A stretch of DNA of 61,726 nucleotides from positions 1-61,726 of the forward strand of contig CALIBN010000018.1 in assembly GCA_938045545.1 (NCBI GenBank), given 5' to 3'. Of the stretch, positions 26,705 through 35,433 are shown piece by piece. The position numbers and the translations under genes were made by a program. Below the pieces are notes generated by a model. That model was given only the letters and a program-made list of their open reading frames with translations. It was not told the origin of the DNA and did not search any database. The stretch comes from an uncultured archaeon (lineage in GTDB: Archaea; Thermoproteota; EX4484-205; JAAOZP01). The first letter of the stretch is position 1; each line of letters opens with the position of its first letter.

Positions 26705-27141
26705 TTAAAACATGGATGATACCTATAGTCGCCTCAACAATCTTTATGGCTTCACTGTTGATAGCGAACCTAATGGTCCAGTCTGGAAGCGCCCTTCTAT
26801 TAGGCTTTTTAAAACAGAGAGCAAAGCTTGTTTTAGCCGATTCCCTGGTAAGAGATATTTTCAGCAGCTTGGAGAACATTGTAGAAACGAGTATTAGTTC
26901 TTCCCAAGGAAATTTCTCCGAGTTTAAGAAAACCCTAATAGACAAGATGGAACGCTTTAAAACGGAAAACCTTTATGAAGAATTTTTCAAAGAGTGTGGA
27001 ATACTTGTCCAGTTTAACTACACTATTGAATCTCGTGAGGAAGAGTTTTCAGTAGAGATCGAGTGCAGGATTCACGTGAGCGACCTAGAAGGCTTCTTCG
27101 AGTTTGAACGTGTTCACAAAACTGTTAAACGGCAGGATTAG
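26701..27141 (+). CDS. N-terminally anchored small protein, pilus-like locus
   Basis: 146 residues. Hydrophobic N-terminal helix (about 5-37), a helical stalk, then a soluble C-terminal part with alternating charged strands (NYTIESREEEFSVEIECRIH). Last gene of the rightward unit; its 3' end overlaps the convergent TFB gene by 17 bases. Minor-pilin-like layout, no family claimed. Confidence 0.5.
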   Translation: MIKTWMIPIVASTIFMASLLIANLMVQSGSALLLGFLKQRAKLVLADSLVRDIFSSLENIVETSISSSQGNFSEFKKTLIDKMERFKTENLYEEFFKECGILVQFNYTIESREEEFSVEIECRIHVSDLEGFFEFERVHKTVKRQD

Positions 27142-28051
27142 ATGAGGGTTCAACGGGTTGAGAAGGTTTTCCGAAAAACTCTTCATATGTTTCTCTGACG
27201 CTATACTCAGCATACCCAACGTATCCGGCCAGCTCCCTCTGGGTCACGGGATTTTTGATTTTCAACATGGCAGCAGCCTCCTTTGACGCCGCGTAGATGG
27301 CTGCTGCTAAACATATCATGGGGTTTTTACCATGGAAATAGTAATGCTTAGATTTCAAATCGTTGAAGAGCCTGATCGACATCGACCTAAGAATGTTTAG
27401 AAACATTTCTCTTTCAGCGAGTGACTGAAGCTTGTGGTTATTCCTCATCACCAGAGATATTATTTCGTTTATTGTTTTACCAGCATCGTATTTTGCTTCC
27501 GCAATCCCAACCTCCCTTGCAATAGAAATCACGTTAAACAGGTCTCTCGGCCGGATTTTAAAACCTATGCTGCACAGGTACGCCTGTATTTTCTTATAAT
27601 GTGGAACTATGTTAAAACTGCAGGATCTCGCTGCGCTGACTACGGAGTATGTTGCAACCGCCGCCAAGTTGATCTTTCTACTTTTAGAATTACGCAGCAG
27701 TTTTAAACCAATACTGTGGGAAAACAATCTTATCGAAGACCCCAGGTGAAAATAGCTACAGACCTTGTCTATTATCCATTTCAGCTCGTTCTCCTTCCTA
27801 GTGGCCGAGTAGAAAATGTTCCTCTGAAGCTTAGAGACACCGTTTTCGAAACCCCGTTCCGCAATCAGACTTCCGTAGCAGGAGTCTCCGTTAAACGCGT
27901 GACCCTGATCGTAGGACGCGACGTACTTGTCTAGGAAGTCGACCACTAGGCCGCACCTGCTGCAGACAAGCTCGTTCCCCGAGTTAACCAACTGAGAGTT
28001 ACAGTTTGGACATTTTACGGAGGAAAGTGGCTGAACAGTTTCCTGCTTCAT
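27125..28051 (-). CDS. tfb: Divergent transcription factor B (TFB)
   Basis: 308 residues when started at MKQETVQPL; an upstream in-frame start would add 13 hydrophobic residues not expected in TFB. The N-terminal zinc ribbon is intact (CPNC, 14-17; CSRC, 30-33), followed by a B-reader/linker unlike the standard RSRVG-type stretch, then two cyclin repeats (NLAAVATYSVVSAARSCSFN; CLAAAIYAASKEAAAMLKIK with QRELAGYVGYAEYSVRETYEEF). TFB recruits RNA polymerase to TBP-bound promoters. Its divergence and place beside the pilus-like locus suggest a specialised factor, which is inference. Confidence 0.85.
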   Translation of the reverse strand: MKQETVQPLSSVKCPNCNSQLVNSGNELVCSRCGLVVDFLDKYVASYDQGHAFNGDSCYGSLIAERGFENGVSKLQRNIFYSATRKENELKWIIDKVCSYFHLGSSIRLFSHSIGLKLLRNSKSRKINLAAVATYSVVSAARSCSFNIVPHYKKIQAYLCSIGFKIRPRDLFNVISIAREVGIAEAKYDAGKTINEIISLVMRNNHKLQSLAEREMFLNILRSMSIRLFNDLKSKHYYFHGKNPMICLAAAIYAASKEAAAMLKIKNPVTQRELAGYVGYAEYSVRETYEEFFGKPSQPVEPSSNPAV

Positions 28052-28172
28052 TTCTAGAAATACTATTAGTAGAACAATAAAAGTAGCCATGAAAAAAAGA
28101 TACGTTTTAGAATAAGCTCTTTACCTCAGAAAGTATTAAAAACAGGGAGTGCACTGTAAAAGTGATGTTAAA

Positions 28173-28598
28173 ATGATGAGAACAGGGTTCACGACAGAGG
28201 TTAATCGTTTAATAGGCAAGAAAGTCGCGGTTGTTACACAGGGCGGAGAAGAACTCGTAGGTGTTTTAGCTTCGCTAGACATCGACACTTTTTCAGTAAT
28301 CTTGAACGATGTTGATTTGAAAGGAGGCAAGAAGATTCCCAAGGCGATACTTAACGGGAACGATGTTAAGAGAATAGAGGTGAGGACAGCAATACTTGAT
28401 TTAAGGAAACTTGCTGAGAGAATAGAAAGAGTCTTCCCGAAAATGGTCCAGTACAACGAGGAGGCTGGAGTCATAATAGTGATGAACAGGATAAGGGTTA
28501 CTGAGAACGGTGTTGTCGAGGGAAGCGGGCTTGCCGCCGAGAAGGTGAGCGAGATATACAACGATTTCATCAAGGAGAGTTCTGTAGAGAGAGAATAG
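28173..28598 (+). CDS. Lsm/Sm-like archaeal protein with C-terminal extension (SmAP3 type)
   Basis: About 141 residues from MMRTGFTTEV. The Sm fold occupies the first 75 residues (Sm1: LIGKKVAVVTQGGEELVGVL, then ASLDIDTFSVILNDV; Sm2: IPKAILNGNDVKRIEV). A further 65-residue domain (ERIERVFPKMVQYNEEAGVI onwards) resembles the extra domain of SmAP3. Such rings bind U-rich RNA. Upstream alternative start at 28149 is less likely. Alone in its transcript and convergent with the PAC2 gene. Confidence 0.8.
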   Translation: MMRTGFTTEVNRLIGKKVAVVTQGGEELVGVLASLDIDTFSVILNDVDLKGGKKIPKAILNGNDVKRIEVRTAILDLRKLAERIERVFPKMVQYNEEAGVIIVMNRIRVTENGVVEGSGLAAEKVSEIYNDFIKESSVERE

Positions 28599-28609
28599 TT
28601 TCCACCTGC

Positions 28610-29245
28610 TTAACCCTCAGAAAAATATTTTTTAAGGAAGCTGAGGATACTACTCCGAGCCGTTTTAGCGGCAGCAAGATCGGGGCTCTCCCCATTAGTC
28701 TCCACAAGAATGCATGCGCTATCCAAACCATGTAGGCTTGCAAGCCCAGGTATTAGACCAGCAGCCCCCACAACAGTACCCCTTAAAGGCAGGAATCCGA
28801 GGGAGGCTCCTAGCATTGAAATCCTCCAGTTGGTTGAAGAAATATAGATTTTTCTCTTCTCGCCAACCCGGGTTATGGCATAACCGCCTACACCTATGAC
28901 GATCCTGACTCCGGATTCTTCTGCAACCTCCACTAGCCTTCTAGCTAACTCATACTGGCTGAATTGAGTAGTAGGCTGAGACGCCCCCCTGACTATAATA
29001 ACGCCCTTAAACTCCTCTGTGCGGATTTTGTTGACAGTTATTTTCGGAGGAGTTATCAAACCTTCCCTAGAGGTTACTGATACGTATAGGAGAGACTCCG
29101 GGTAAAGCTCCAGGATCGGGGTGTTTTCAACCGCCGACTCCATGAGAAGCTCGCCCGTCAATGAGCCTACAAGCCCAATGCCCGGAAGACATATCAGCAT
29201 GCAGTCCGCGGCCCAAGCCTCTTTTCTAACAGCTTTTTCCAGCAA
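28610..29245 (-). CDS. PAC2-family protein (proteasome assembly chaperone-like)
   Basis: 211 residues. The fold markers are LICLPGIGLVGSLTGELLME near the N-terminus, PPKITVNKIRTEEFKGVIIV, a central GVRIVIGVGGYAIT and the GAAGLIPGLASLHGLDSACI stretch, all typical of the PAC2/PbaA-PbaB group that assists proteasome assembly or acts as a scaffold. Length fits. Start ATG at 29245 is a short distance before the first strand. Confidence 0.82.
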   Translation of the reverse strand: MLEKAVRKEAWAADCMLICLPGIGLVGSLTGELLMESAVENTPILELYPESLLYVSVTSREGLITPPKITVNKIRTEEFKGVIIVRGASQPTTQFSQYELARRLVEVAEESGVRIVIGVGGYAITRVGEKRKIYISSTNWRISMLGASLGFLPLRGTVVGAAGLIPGLASLHGLDSACILVETNGESPDLAAAKTARSSILSFLKKYFSEG

Positions 29246-29970
29246 CCCTTCGCTTTTTACTTAGGAGGGCCAGCTTATTAAAACTTTCAGATAACATGTG
29301 CACTAGGCTAGTGGCAGCAGGTGAAGGTCTGTTTCCCACTCCGAGGCACTATTGCAATCTTGTTTTAACTCGGAAAACTCTGAATCAGCGTCTCAGAAGT
29401 TGACGCATGTGAAGATCTCGTTGTAGACGAGACCGTCGTGTCATCGTTTTTTAACCAGTTCCAGAGCTCCTCGAAGCTTTCGAAGAATTTTCCGATTTCT
29501 TCTCAAGCATCAGAGTATAGTTGGTGAAAAGAGACTCATATTTTCTCTCCAGTTCAGCGAGAAGGCTTCGTTTCTCCTCCATAGTATTTATCGTTACACG
29601 CTGGTTTTTCAACAATCCCCCTGATCCTACTGTTCTCTGCAAAGAGGAAAGTTGGGGAAACCAGTAATGCGAGAAAGAGTAGAAACTCCATTATCCTCCC
29701 CTTTTCTTTCAATCCTGAAAAATTCAGCCTCATAGGCTTAAAAACCTTAGGTAGTTCCTTCATGTTTTAGAAGGAAAATGGAAGTGTTCTTGCAGAGCCG
29801 GATCAGGGCCGAGGGTTGGAACCCGCAAGCATTCTTAAACACGAGGTTCTAACGTGCTACAACGTGACAGGTATGGAGGAGCAAGATAATGAGGGGTTTG
29901 AACGCGTACTCCGGAGAGCTTAAAACTTTAAATAAAAGACTGGGAGGAAAGGGGTGAAGAGGATAAAAAT
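29246..29970. other. 725-base region without a firm gene
   Basis: Two short minus-strand frames overlap here. One (about 29554-29690) begins with a signal-like hydrophobic stretch. The other (29451-29582, MEEKRSLLAELERKYESLF) is charged and coiled-coil-like. They may be remains of one gene broken by a frameshift, but this cannot be shown. A perfect 6-bp hairpin TCTCGT-TGTAG-ACGAGA lies at 29416-29432. A TATA-like element near 29922-29935 (ACTTTAAATAAAAG) serves the next gene. Confidence 0.35.
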
Positions 29971-31227
29971 ATGCTTATAAAATTTCTCGGTGGAGTACGT
30001 GAAGTAGGAAGATCCGCTATTTACCTGGCGGGCAGGGAGAAACGCCTCCTCCTAGATGCTGGAGTAATGCTTTCAGGGAGGCAGGTTAAATACCCCATGC
30101 ACATCCCGCCCAGGGAAGTAGACGGCATAATTGTAACGCATGCCCATCTGGATCATGTTGGAGCTGCTCCCATATTTTTCATAAGCGGAGTAAGAGAGTC
30201 TTTCCTAACAAGTTTAACAGCGCCGCTTGCCAAACTGATACTGCTGGATTTCATCAGGGTTTCGAAAGAAACTGTTCCGTTTGAAGTTCTTGAAGTAGAC
30301 AGGTTCATAAGCAAGTCGAGAAAGCTTGGTTATCAGGAGGAGTTCTCTCGAAACGGTTTTAAACTTGTCTTCCTGTCAGCAGGCCATACTCCCGGAGGAG
30401 GACAGGTTTTGCTCGAGCTTGACGGGAGGAGGGTGCTTTACACTGGAGACATTAACACGATTGAAACAACCCTGTTGAAGGGCGCTTACACTGATTACCC
30501 CCCGGTCGACATAGCTATTGTTGAAAGCACTTATGCGAATAAGAATCATCCCCCCAGGGAGGAGGTTGAAGCGAGCTTCGTCAGAAAGCTTAGTGAAACT
30601 GTCGAAAGAGGCGGCATAGCGCTTGTCCCAGCATTCGGGCTGGGGAGGTCTCAGGAAGTGATAACAATACTTGCTAAACACGATTTCCCCCACAACGTAT
30701 ATTACGATGGCATGGCTAGGACTGTGACGGAGATACTTTTCGATTTCCCAGAATGGTTGTCCAACCCTGATCTGCTCGAGAAAGCAGCCAAGCAAGTAAC
30801 ATGGATAACTACGCAGAGGCAGAGGGAAGGGGCTTTAAAGAGGCCCGGCGTGATCGTCACGCCAGCCGGGATGCTTCAAGGAGGCCCCGTTAACTTCTAT
30901 CTTAAAGAGGTTGGGAAGTCAGACAGAAACCTAATAGCGTTCGTCAGTTATCAGGTTGAAGGAACACCAGGGAGGCTTCTTCTAGAGAAGAAAATAGTGA
31001 CGGTGGATGGGAAACTGGCTAAGGTCAAGGCTGAAGTAAAGCATTTCGAGCTCTCTTCGCACAGCGGGAAGGATCAGCTTGAAGAACTGATAAGCAGGAT
31101 TAAGGCGGAGAAAACTTTCATAGTCCACGGTGATTCAGATAACTGTGAGAAACTGGCTGAATACGCTAGAAACCGTCTCGGGCTTGACGCAGTAGCCCCG
31201 GAGCTGGGGGAAAGCTATACTGTCTAA
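29971..31227 (+). CDS. Beta-CASP metallo-beta-lactamase ribonuclease, aCPSF2-like
   Basis: 418 residues. MBL motif HAHLDH (about 55-60), motif 3 GHTPGGGQ, motif 4 LYTGDINT, and the beta-CASP motifs LVPAFGLGRSQEV (about 213-225), VTPAGMLQGGPV and the terminal FIVHGD with its histidine. No KH domains precede the MBL domain, which separates it from aCPSF1 and fits the shorter aCPSF2 or aRNase J. Probably acts in RNA processing or decay. Confidence 0.88.
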   Translation: MLIKFLGGVREVGRSAIYLAGREKRLLLDAGVMLSGRQVKYPMHIPPREVDGIIVTHAHLDHVGAAPIFFISGVRESFLTSLTAPLAKLILLDFIRVSKETVPFEVLEVDRFISKSRKLGYQEEFSRNGFKLVFLSAGHTPGGGQVLLELDGRRVLYTGDINTIETTLLKGAYTDYPPVDIAIVESTYANKNHPPREEVEASFVRKLSETVERGGIALVPAFGLGRSQEVITILAKHDFPHNVYYDGMARTVTEILFDFPEWLSNPDLLEKAAKQVTWITTQRQREGALKRPGVIVTPAGMLQGGPVNFYLKEVGKSDRNLIAFVSYQVEGTPGRLLLEKKIVTVDGKLAKVKAEVKHFELSSHSGKDQLEELISRIKAEKTFIVHGDSDNCEKLAEYARNRLGLDAVAPELGESYTV

Positions 31228-31251
31228 CGGAAGCTGAGAACATATGGGGAA

Positions 31252-31343
31252 TGGGCCGGGCCGGATTTCCGATTGATTCCATTCTCGAACCGGCGACCTC
31301 CGCTGTGTGAGAGCGGCGTCCTAGCCATCTGAACGACCGGCCC
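31252..31343 (-). tRNA. tRNA-Val(CAC) with an 18-nt intron in the T-loop
   Basis: 92-nt gene on the minus strand. Acceptor GGGCCGG/CCGGCCC, D-arm 17 nt, anticodon stem CCGCT/AGCGG around CTCACAC (anticodon CAC), variable AGGTC, T-stem GCCGG/CCGGC, discriminator A. Between the T-stem halves are 25 nt instead of 7. Removing 18 nt (about 31267-31284, sliding by one or two bases) gives TTCGAAT or TTCGAGT and a 74-nt tRNA. T-arm introns are known mainly from Thermoproteales. Confidence 0.82.
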
Positions 31344-32347
31344 GGTTAAAAGCTCAACACCTGTTTTATATTCTTTTCTGTGCCCCCTTGCCAATACACC
31401 AAATACTAACCTGATTAGCCCCATGTTTCTGAGGGGGAATAAATTGCGAATGAGGCCCATGTAGCCTGTATTGCGAGAACCCGTTAGTCGGCCTCGATGA
31501 GATGAGAAACTCAAGGCTCCATGGGCCCGCGTAAATTGACAAACTTCGGGTTAACCCGAATCCTAAATTTCATAGCAAGCATGGCCTTCCGTTTCTATTG
31601 AGTTTCAACAAATACCTACTATCATCGCTATTGTTGCGGAATGCTCTCCCTCTGAGATTGGGTTACGCTAAGAGGCCCGGTTTAACGGATAACTATGGAA
31701 AATAGTAGACTCAAAGGTCAAGAGGCGTCTCATAGAGTCCCTAGATTACCTTAGGAATATGGACTTCTGCGCGGAAGCTCCCATGGTCCTTTTGTGAATG
31801 CAAACCTCATTAGGGCCTTGGCGCTATCTACTCCTAAGTCCTTCTTTAGCCTTATCGGACTTTCAAGTGGAATCTCCGGAATCAGGCGGAGAAGCGTGAT
31901 ATCCTGGAGGTTTCAGCTACATAATTCTAACATCAGGCTTAGCTTATAGTACGTATCCACCTTAGGAGGGGTGAACCTGCCTGATTTGATACAGGCCGAG
32001 GCAAGAGACAAGTGCTGCACTTCAGAGTTACTCCCATGATCTTAACCTTTTCCATAACGCACTTGTAAACTAGGCATAGAATCCTTCTCGAAAGATGACA
32101 CCCGACGCACAGCCCGAGTTTGAGATAATCACATTTATGGCACGACTTTCCACACCTTAAAGGGCCATGTGGAACACGCATCCCTATTAAAACTAGTTGT
32201 CTTTCCTTTAAAGTTTTTAGAGTTAAGAATACCGCAAGACCTTTGTCATCTTTCGCTATTTACCTTTTCATACCACGCTCTTGTGAGATTCAAACATGCT
32301 AAGAGATTAGTCGATATGATTTTAAGCGCGCACTAAGACTATTCGTC
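31344..32347. other. 1-kb region with only a degenerate gene
   Basis: No intact gene. The right half (31750-32181) holds remains of a Cys-rich protein related to the gene at 37136 (listed separately). 31344-31750 shows short broken frames and nothing recognisable. Confidence 0.45.
31750..32181 (-). pseudogene. Decayed relative of the Cys-rich TGT-like protein at 37136
   Basis: The minus strand from 32181 encodes CGKSCHKCDYLKLGLCVGC and then CLVYKC and CSTC, matching in order the CGFDCRGCPYFHKLCRGC, CLIAQC and later cysteines at the start of the 37136 protein. The frame breaks at a stop near 31939. Further on, in another frame, LIPEIPLESPIRL recalls FIPQIDIS of the intact protein. The rest of the gene is missing or unrecognisable. 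A truncated functional zinc protein of 80 residues is the alternative. Confidence 0.5.
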
Positions 32348-32515
32348 CTACTTCTTAGCCCTCCTCTCAGTCCTCTTCGGCCTTAAATTTTTGCTATGAC
32401 ATTTTCTACACTTCTTCGCGTTAATAGCGTTCCTAGCACCGCAGTTCCTGCATATCATGAACCGCAGTCTCCGTTTCTTGACGATCTCGATCAGCACCGG
32501 GTCGCTTATCTTCAT
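32348..32515 (-). CDS. rpl40e: Ribosomal protein eL40
   Basis: 55 residues: MKISDPVLIEIVKKRRLRF, then the zinc ribbon ICRNCGARNAINAKKCRKCH with its four cysteines, and a basic tail (LRPKRTERRAKK). This is the archaeal, ubiquitin-free form of eL40. ATG at 32515, stop TAG at 32348-32350. Confidence 0.93.
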   Translation of the reverse strand: MKISDPVLIEIVKKRRLRFMICRNCGARNAINAKKCRKCHSKNLRPKRTERRAKK

Positions 32516-32611
32516 GCGCCAAATCAAGCTCCAGATTAGTATTTAAAAGGTTTACGCAGCTTACGGAAGGAGGGAAGATTTAAAAAGAGTTTATAGCCCT
32601 CAAGACAGTGC

Positions 32612-33109
32612 ATGAAAATACCTTTCTGCGATTTCTGCGTGAAAAGCGGAATCTTATGCCAGAAATGCAGAGAGCTCATAGACACCGGTAAGAATAGTGA
32701 TTTGGATTTAACAATATCAAGGATCCTGCTTGAGGAAGCCAGCAGGATCCGCGAGCTTGAAAAAATCGAGTTTAAGAAGGCCCATGTTGAAGACGGGGTT
32801 CTACTTATTTTAAGCGATAACGACGGGGTGAGGATTCTCAGGGATAGGAAGGAGATTGCAGAGAGAATAATACGGGATACCGGCGTCGAGAAAATAATAG
32901 TTGTGGATTATAGGAAGGACCAGAAGAGGAAACTTGAGGAACTCCTATACCCGTCTAGAATAGTTGGCTTAAGCAAGGTGTGGCTTCCAGGCAACATCAC
33001 TGAGTTTAAAATCATGGTTGAGGGGAAAGAGCTGGATGAGAAGCAGGTTCAAAAGCTTGAGAGGCTCGCTAAAAAACTAGGTGTTAACGTCAGGATTCAG
33101 ACTACTTGA
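32612..33109 (+). CDS. NusA-like KH-domain protein with N-terminal zinc motif
   Basis: 165 residues. The N-terminus IPFCDFCVKSGILCQKC is a four-cysteine zinc motif, followed by a helical and a KH-like part (VEKIIVVDYRKDQKRKLEEL, SRIVGLSKVWLPGNITEFKI). It matches the archaeal family usually named NusA-like and often located before aspS, as here (12 bases upstream). A TTTAAAAAG box about 27 nt upstream suggests a leaderless message shared with aspS. Role in transcription or RNA binding is by family. Confidence 0.75.
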   Translation: MKIPFCDFCVKSGILCQKCRELIDTGKNSDLDLTISRILLEEASRIRELEKIEFKKAHVEDGVLLILSDNDGVRILRDRKEIAERIIRDTGVEKIIVVDYRKDQKRKLEELLYPSRIVGLSKVWLPGNITEFKIMVEGKELDEKQVQKLERLAKKLGVNVRIQTT

Positions 33110-33121
33110 AGATGATGGAGA

Positions 33122-34414
33122 ATGTTTGGAGACAGGAAAAGAAGCGTTGACATAACGCTTGAAGACGAGGGCGAGACGGTTAGGGTCTATGGTTGGGCGC
33201 TTGACAGAAGGGACCTTGGCGGAGTCAAGTTCATCGTTCTAGCAGACCGTTGGGGCAGGATACAGATAACCTGGGTCAGGGGCAGATCCAACCCTGGTGT
33301 TGAGAGCATGCTTGACAGCATAAAGCTCAACGACGTGATAGAGGTGATTGGAAGAGTAAGGAGAACACCCCAGGCCCCCAGGGGGCTTGAAATAGATCCT
33401 GTTGAAATAAGGATTTTAAACGCTTCTGAACACCCGTTGCCACTGGATCCTACTGACAGGATTAAAAGCAGCCTGGACGTTAGGCTGGACGCGCGGCCAT
33501 TGGATGTTTTCAGGCCAAGGGTCAGAAGCATCTTCGTAATTAAAAGTGCTCTTCTACAGGTGTTAAGAGACTTCTTCCATGAAAACGATTTCGTCGAAAT
33601 AATCACTCCCAGGATAATAGCTTCTGCAACAGAGGGCGGGGCAGCCCTCTTCCCCCTGCCTTATTTTGACAAGATAGCTTACCTCGCCCAAAGCCCTCAG
33701 CTTTTCAAGGAGCAAATGGTAATAGGCTTTGAAAGAGTTTTCGAAATAGGCCCGTTTTTCAGGGCTGAGCCCTTTAACACGACTAAGCATTTGAACGAGT
33801 TTACCTCAGTAGATGTTGAAGTCGCTTTTGCTGACATGGAGGACGTTATGGTTATCTGCGAGAAAATGATAAAGCATGTTCATGAGAAGATGGTTGAAAA
33901 ATGCAGAGATGAGTTTGAAAACTTAGGTTTAAAAATAAGAATCCCGGAGACTCCGTTGAAAAGATTCAAGTACAGCGAGATTATCTCGATGCTTAACGAG
34001 AAGGGGGTTAAAGTAGGTTTCGGAGACGATGTTGGAAGCGAGGAGTTGAAGAGCCTTGAAGAGCTGAAAGAGGAGTACTATTTCATAACTCACTGGCCGA
34101 GTAAAATCAAGCCTTTCTACATAAAGGTCAACCAAGACGGTACTTCGCAATCCTTCGACTTGAACTACGGCCCGTTGGAGCTGGGCTCCGGTGGAACCAG
34201 GGAGGAGAACAAGGAGAAGCTTGTGAGCCAGTTGATAGAGAAAAACCTGAATCCAAGCGACTTCTCGCATCATTTGAAGGCTTTCGGATACGGTATGCCT
34301 CCTCATGCAGGATGGGCAATAGGTCTTGAAAGGCTTTTAATGAGCATACTTAAGCTCGATAACATTAGGGAGGCAACGCTATACCCGAGGGACAGGTTCA
34401 GACTGGAACCCTAG
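33122..34414 (+). CDS. aspS: Aspartyl-tRNA synthetase (archaeal type)
   Basis: 430 residues. N-terminal OB-fold anticodon-binding domain (about 1-105: VRVYGWALDRRDLGGVKFIV). Class II catalytic core with motif 1 around FVEIITPRI, motif 2 IGPFFRAEPFNTTKHLNEF and motif 3 GWAIGLERLLMSIL. Charges tRNA-Asp; many archaeal forms are nondiscriminating and also make Asp-tRNA-Asn. Whether this one does cannot be settled here. GGAGA precedes the ATG. The last 4 bases overlap convergent radA. Confidence 0.95.
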   Translation: MFGDRKRSVDITLEDEGETVRVYGWALDRRDLGGVKFIVLADRWGRIQITWVRGRSNPGVESMLDSIKLNDVIEVIGRVRRTPQAPRGLEIDPVEIRILNASEHPLPLDPTDRIKSSLDVRLDARPLDVFRPRVRSIFVIKSALLQVLRDFFHENDFVEIITPRIIASATEGGAALFPLPYFDKIAYLAQSPQLFKEQMVIGFERVFEIGPFFRAEPFNTTKHLNEFTSVDVEVAFADMEDVMVICEKMIKHVHEKMVEKCRDEFENLGLKIRIPETPLKRFKYSEIISMLNEKGVKVGFGDDVGSEELKSLEELKEEYYFITHWPSKIKPFYIKVNQDGTSQSFDLNYGPLELGSGGTREENKEKLVSQLIEKNLNPSDFSHHLKAFGYGMPPHAGWAIGLERLLMSILKLDNIREATLYPRDRFRLEP

Positions 34415-35433
34415 CCCTCTTCACCGTAGGCTTCTTCCTCAACGTCAGCTATACCGTTCTCAGTGATTTTAAACAGGCATTCTCCCTCAGGCCTATCCAG
34501 GCTAACTATCAGCCTGGCGACTCTCAAACCCTGTTCACCCCTAGCCTTACGCAAGTATATTCTCGTGTGGCTCCTGTGTGCAAGAATGTGGCCGCCAACA
34601 GGATACGCCCCCATTCCGAAGATCTCGTCAGGCTTAGCCATAACCTGGTTGGTGACAACGATCACAAGGTTGAAGGCTTTAGAAAGACGCTCAAGCCTGT
34701 GAAGATGGGCGTTCAGCTTCTGCTGTCTTTTAACAAGGCTCTCCCTGCCCAAGTATTCGCTTCTGAAGTGGGTGGTAAGGGAGTCGACTATGACGAGCTT
34801 CACCCTCTTACTCTTAACGATTTCATCGAGACGTTCAGCTATGAGTATCTGATGGTCCGAGTTAAAGGCTTCAGCCACAGTGATGTTTTCAACAGTCTTA
34901 ATCGGATCCAGCTTCAGATACTTAGCCATTGCGACAATGCGCTCAGGCCTGAAACTGTTTTCAGTATCGATGTAAACAACGTTTCCATTTAAACCCCCTC
35001 TTTCCACAGGCAGCTGAACATTAACAGCAAGCTGATGGCTTATCTGGGACTTCCCTGTCCCATACTCCCCGAAGAACTCTGTTATCGTCATTGTCTCCAG
35101 CCCTCCTCCTAGGAGAGCATCCAGCTTCTTACTCCCCGTGGTAAGCTTCTGAATGTGCTCCCGCTGCTTAAGAATTTCTAGGGCTGAAACGAATTTAACC
35201 TCAATACTGCTTCTCGCCAATGATATTATCTTGGCGGCGGTCTTATCAGGAATGCCACCGCCTACAAGCTCGTTTACAGTAGCCGTCGCCAATGCTTCAA
35301 CAGTAGTGTAACCCAGCTCCTTGAGCTTAGCGGCAGTAGAGGGACCTATGCCTGGTATGTCCTCTATTGATTCGAAAACCTCCACTTCCCTAGATTCCTC
35401 CTCGCTCTCTTCCCCGGTTTTCCTCCTAACCAT
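34411..35433 (-). CDS. radA: RadA recombinase
   Basis: 340 residues. N-terminal helix-hairpin-helix domain (DIPGIGPSTAAKLKELGYTT, about 25-44), linker polymerisation motif KFVSALEI, Walker A GEYGTGKSQ (122-130), Walker B LVIVDSLT (about 219-226), and the DNA loops around NQVMAKPDEIFG and GGHILAHRSHTRIYLRK. Catalyses strand exchange in homologous recombination. Acidic tails at both ends. Divergent from the Trm9-like gene. Confidence 0.96.
   Translation of the reverse strand: MVRRKTGEESEEESREVEVFESIEDIPGIGPSTAAKLKELGYTTVEALATATVNELVGGGIPDKTAAKIISLARSSIEVKFVSALEILKQREHIQKLTTGSKKLDALLGGGLETMTITEFFGEYGTGKSQISHQLAVNVQLPVERGGLNGNVVYIDTENSFRPERIVAMAKYLKLDPIKTVENITVAEAFNSDHQILIAERLDEIVKSKRVKLVIVDSLTTHFRSEYLGRESLVKRQQKLNAHLHRLERLSKAFNLVIVVTNQVMAKPDEIFGMGAYPVGGHILAHRSHTRIYLRKARGEQGLRVARLIVSLDRPEGECLFKITENGIADVEEEAYGEEG

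Noticed and set aside
20102..28051. Archaellum (fla) operon
   Set aside because: No archaellin cluster, FlaF, FlaG, FlaH or FlaD/E-like genes; the split platform and HerA motor do not fit.
29451..29763. Small secreted or coiled-coil protein
   Set aside because: Two overlapping frames could be one broken gene, but neither has clear start signals or recognisable homology; described as part of the intergenic region only.
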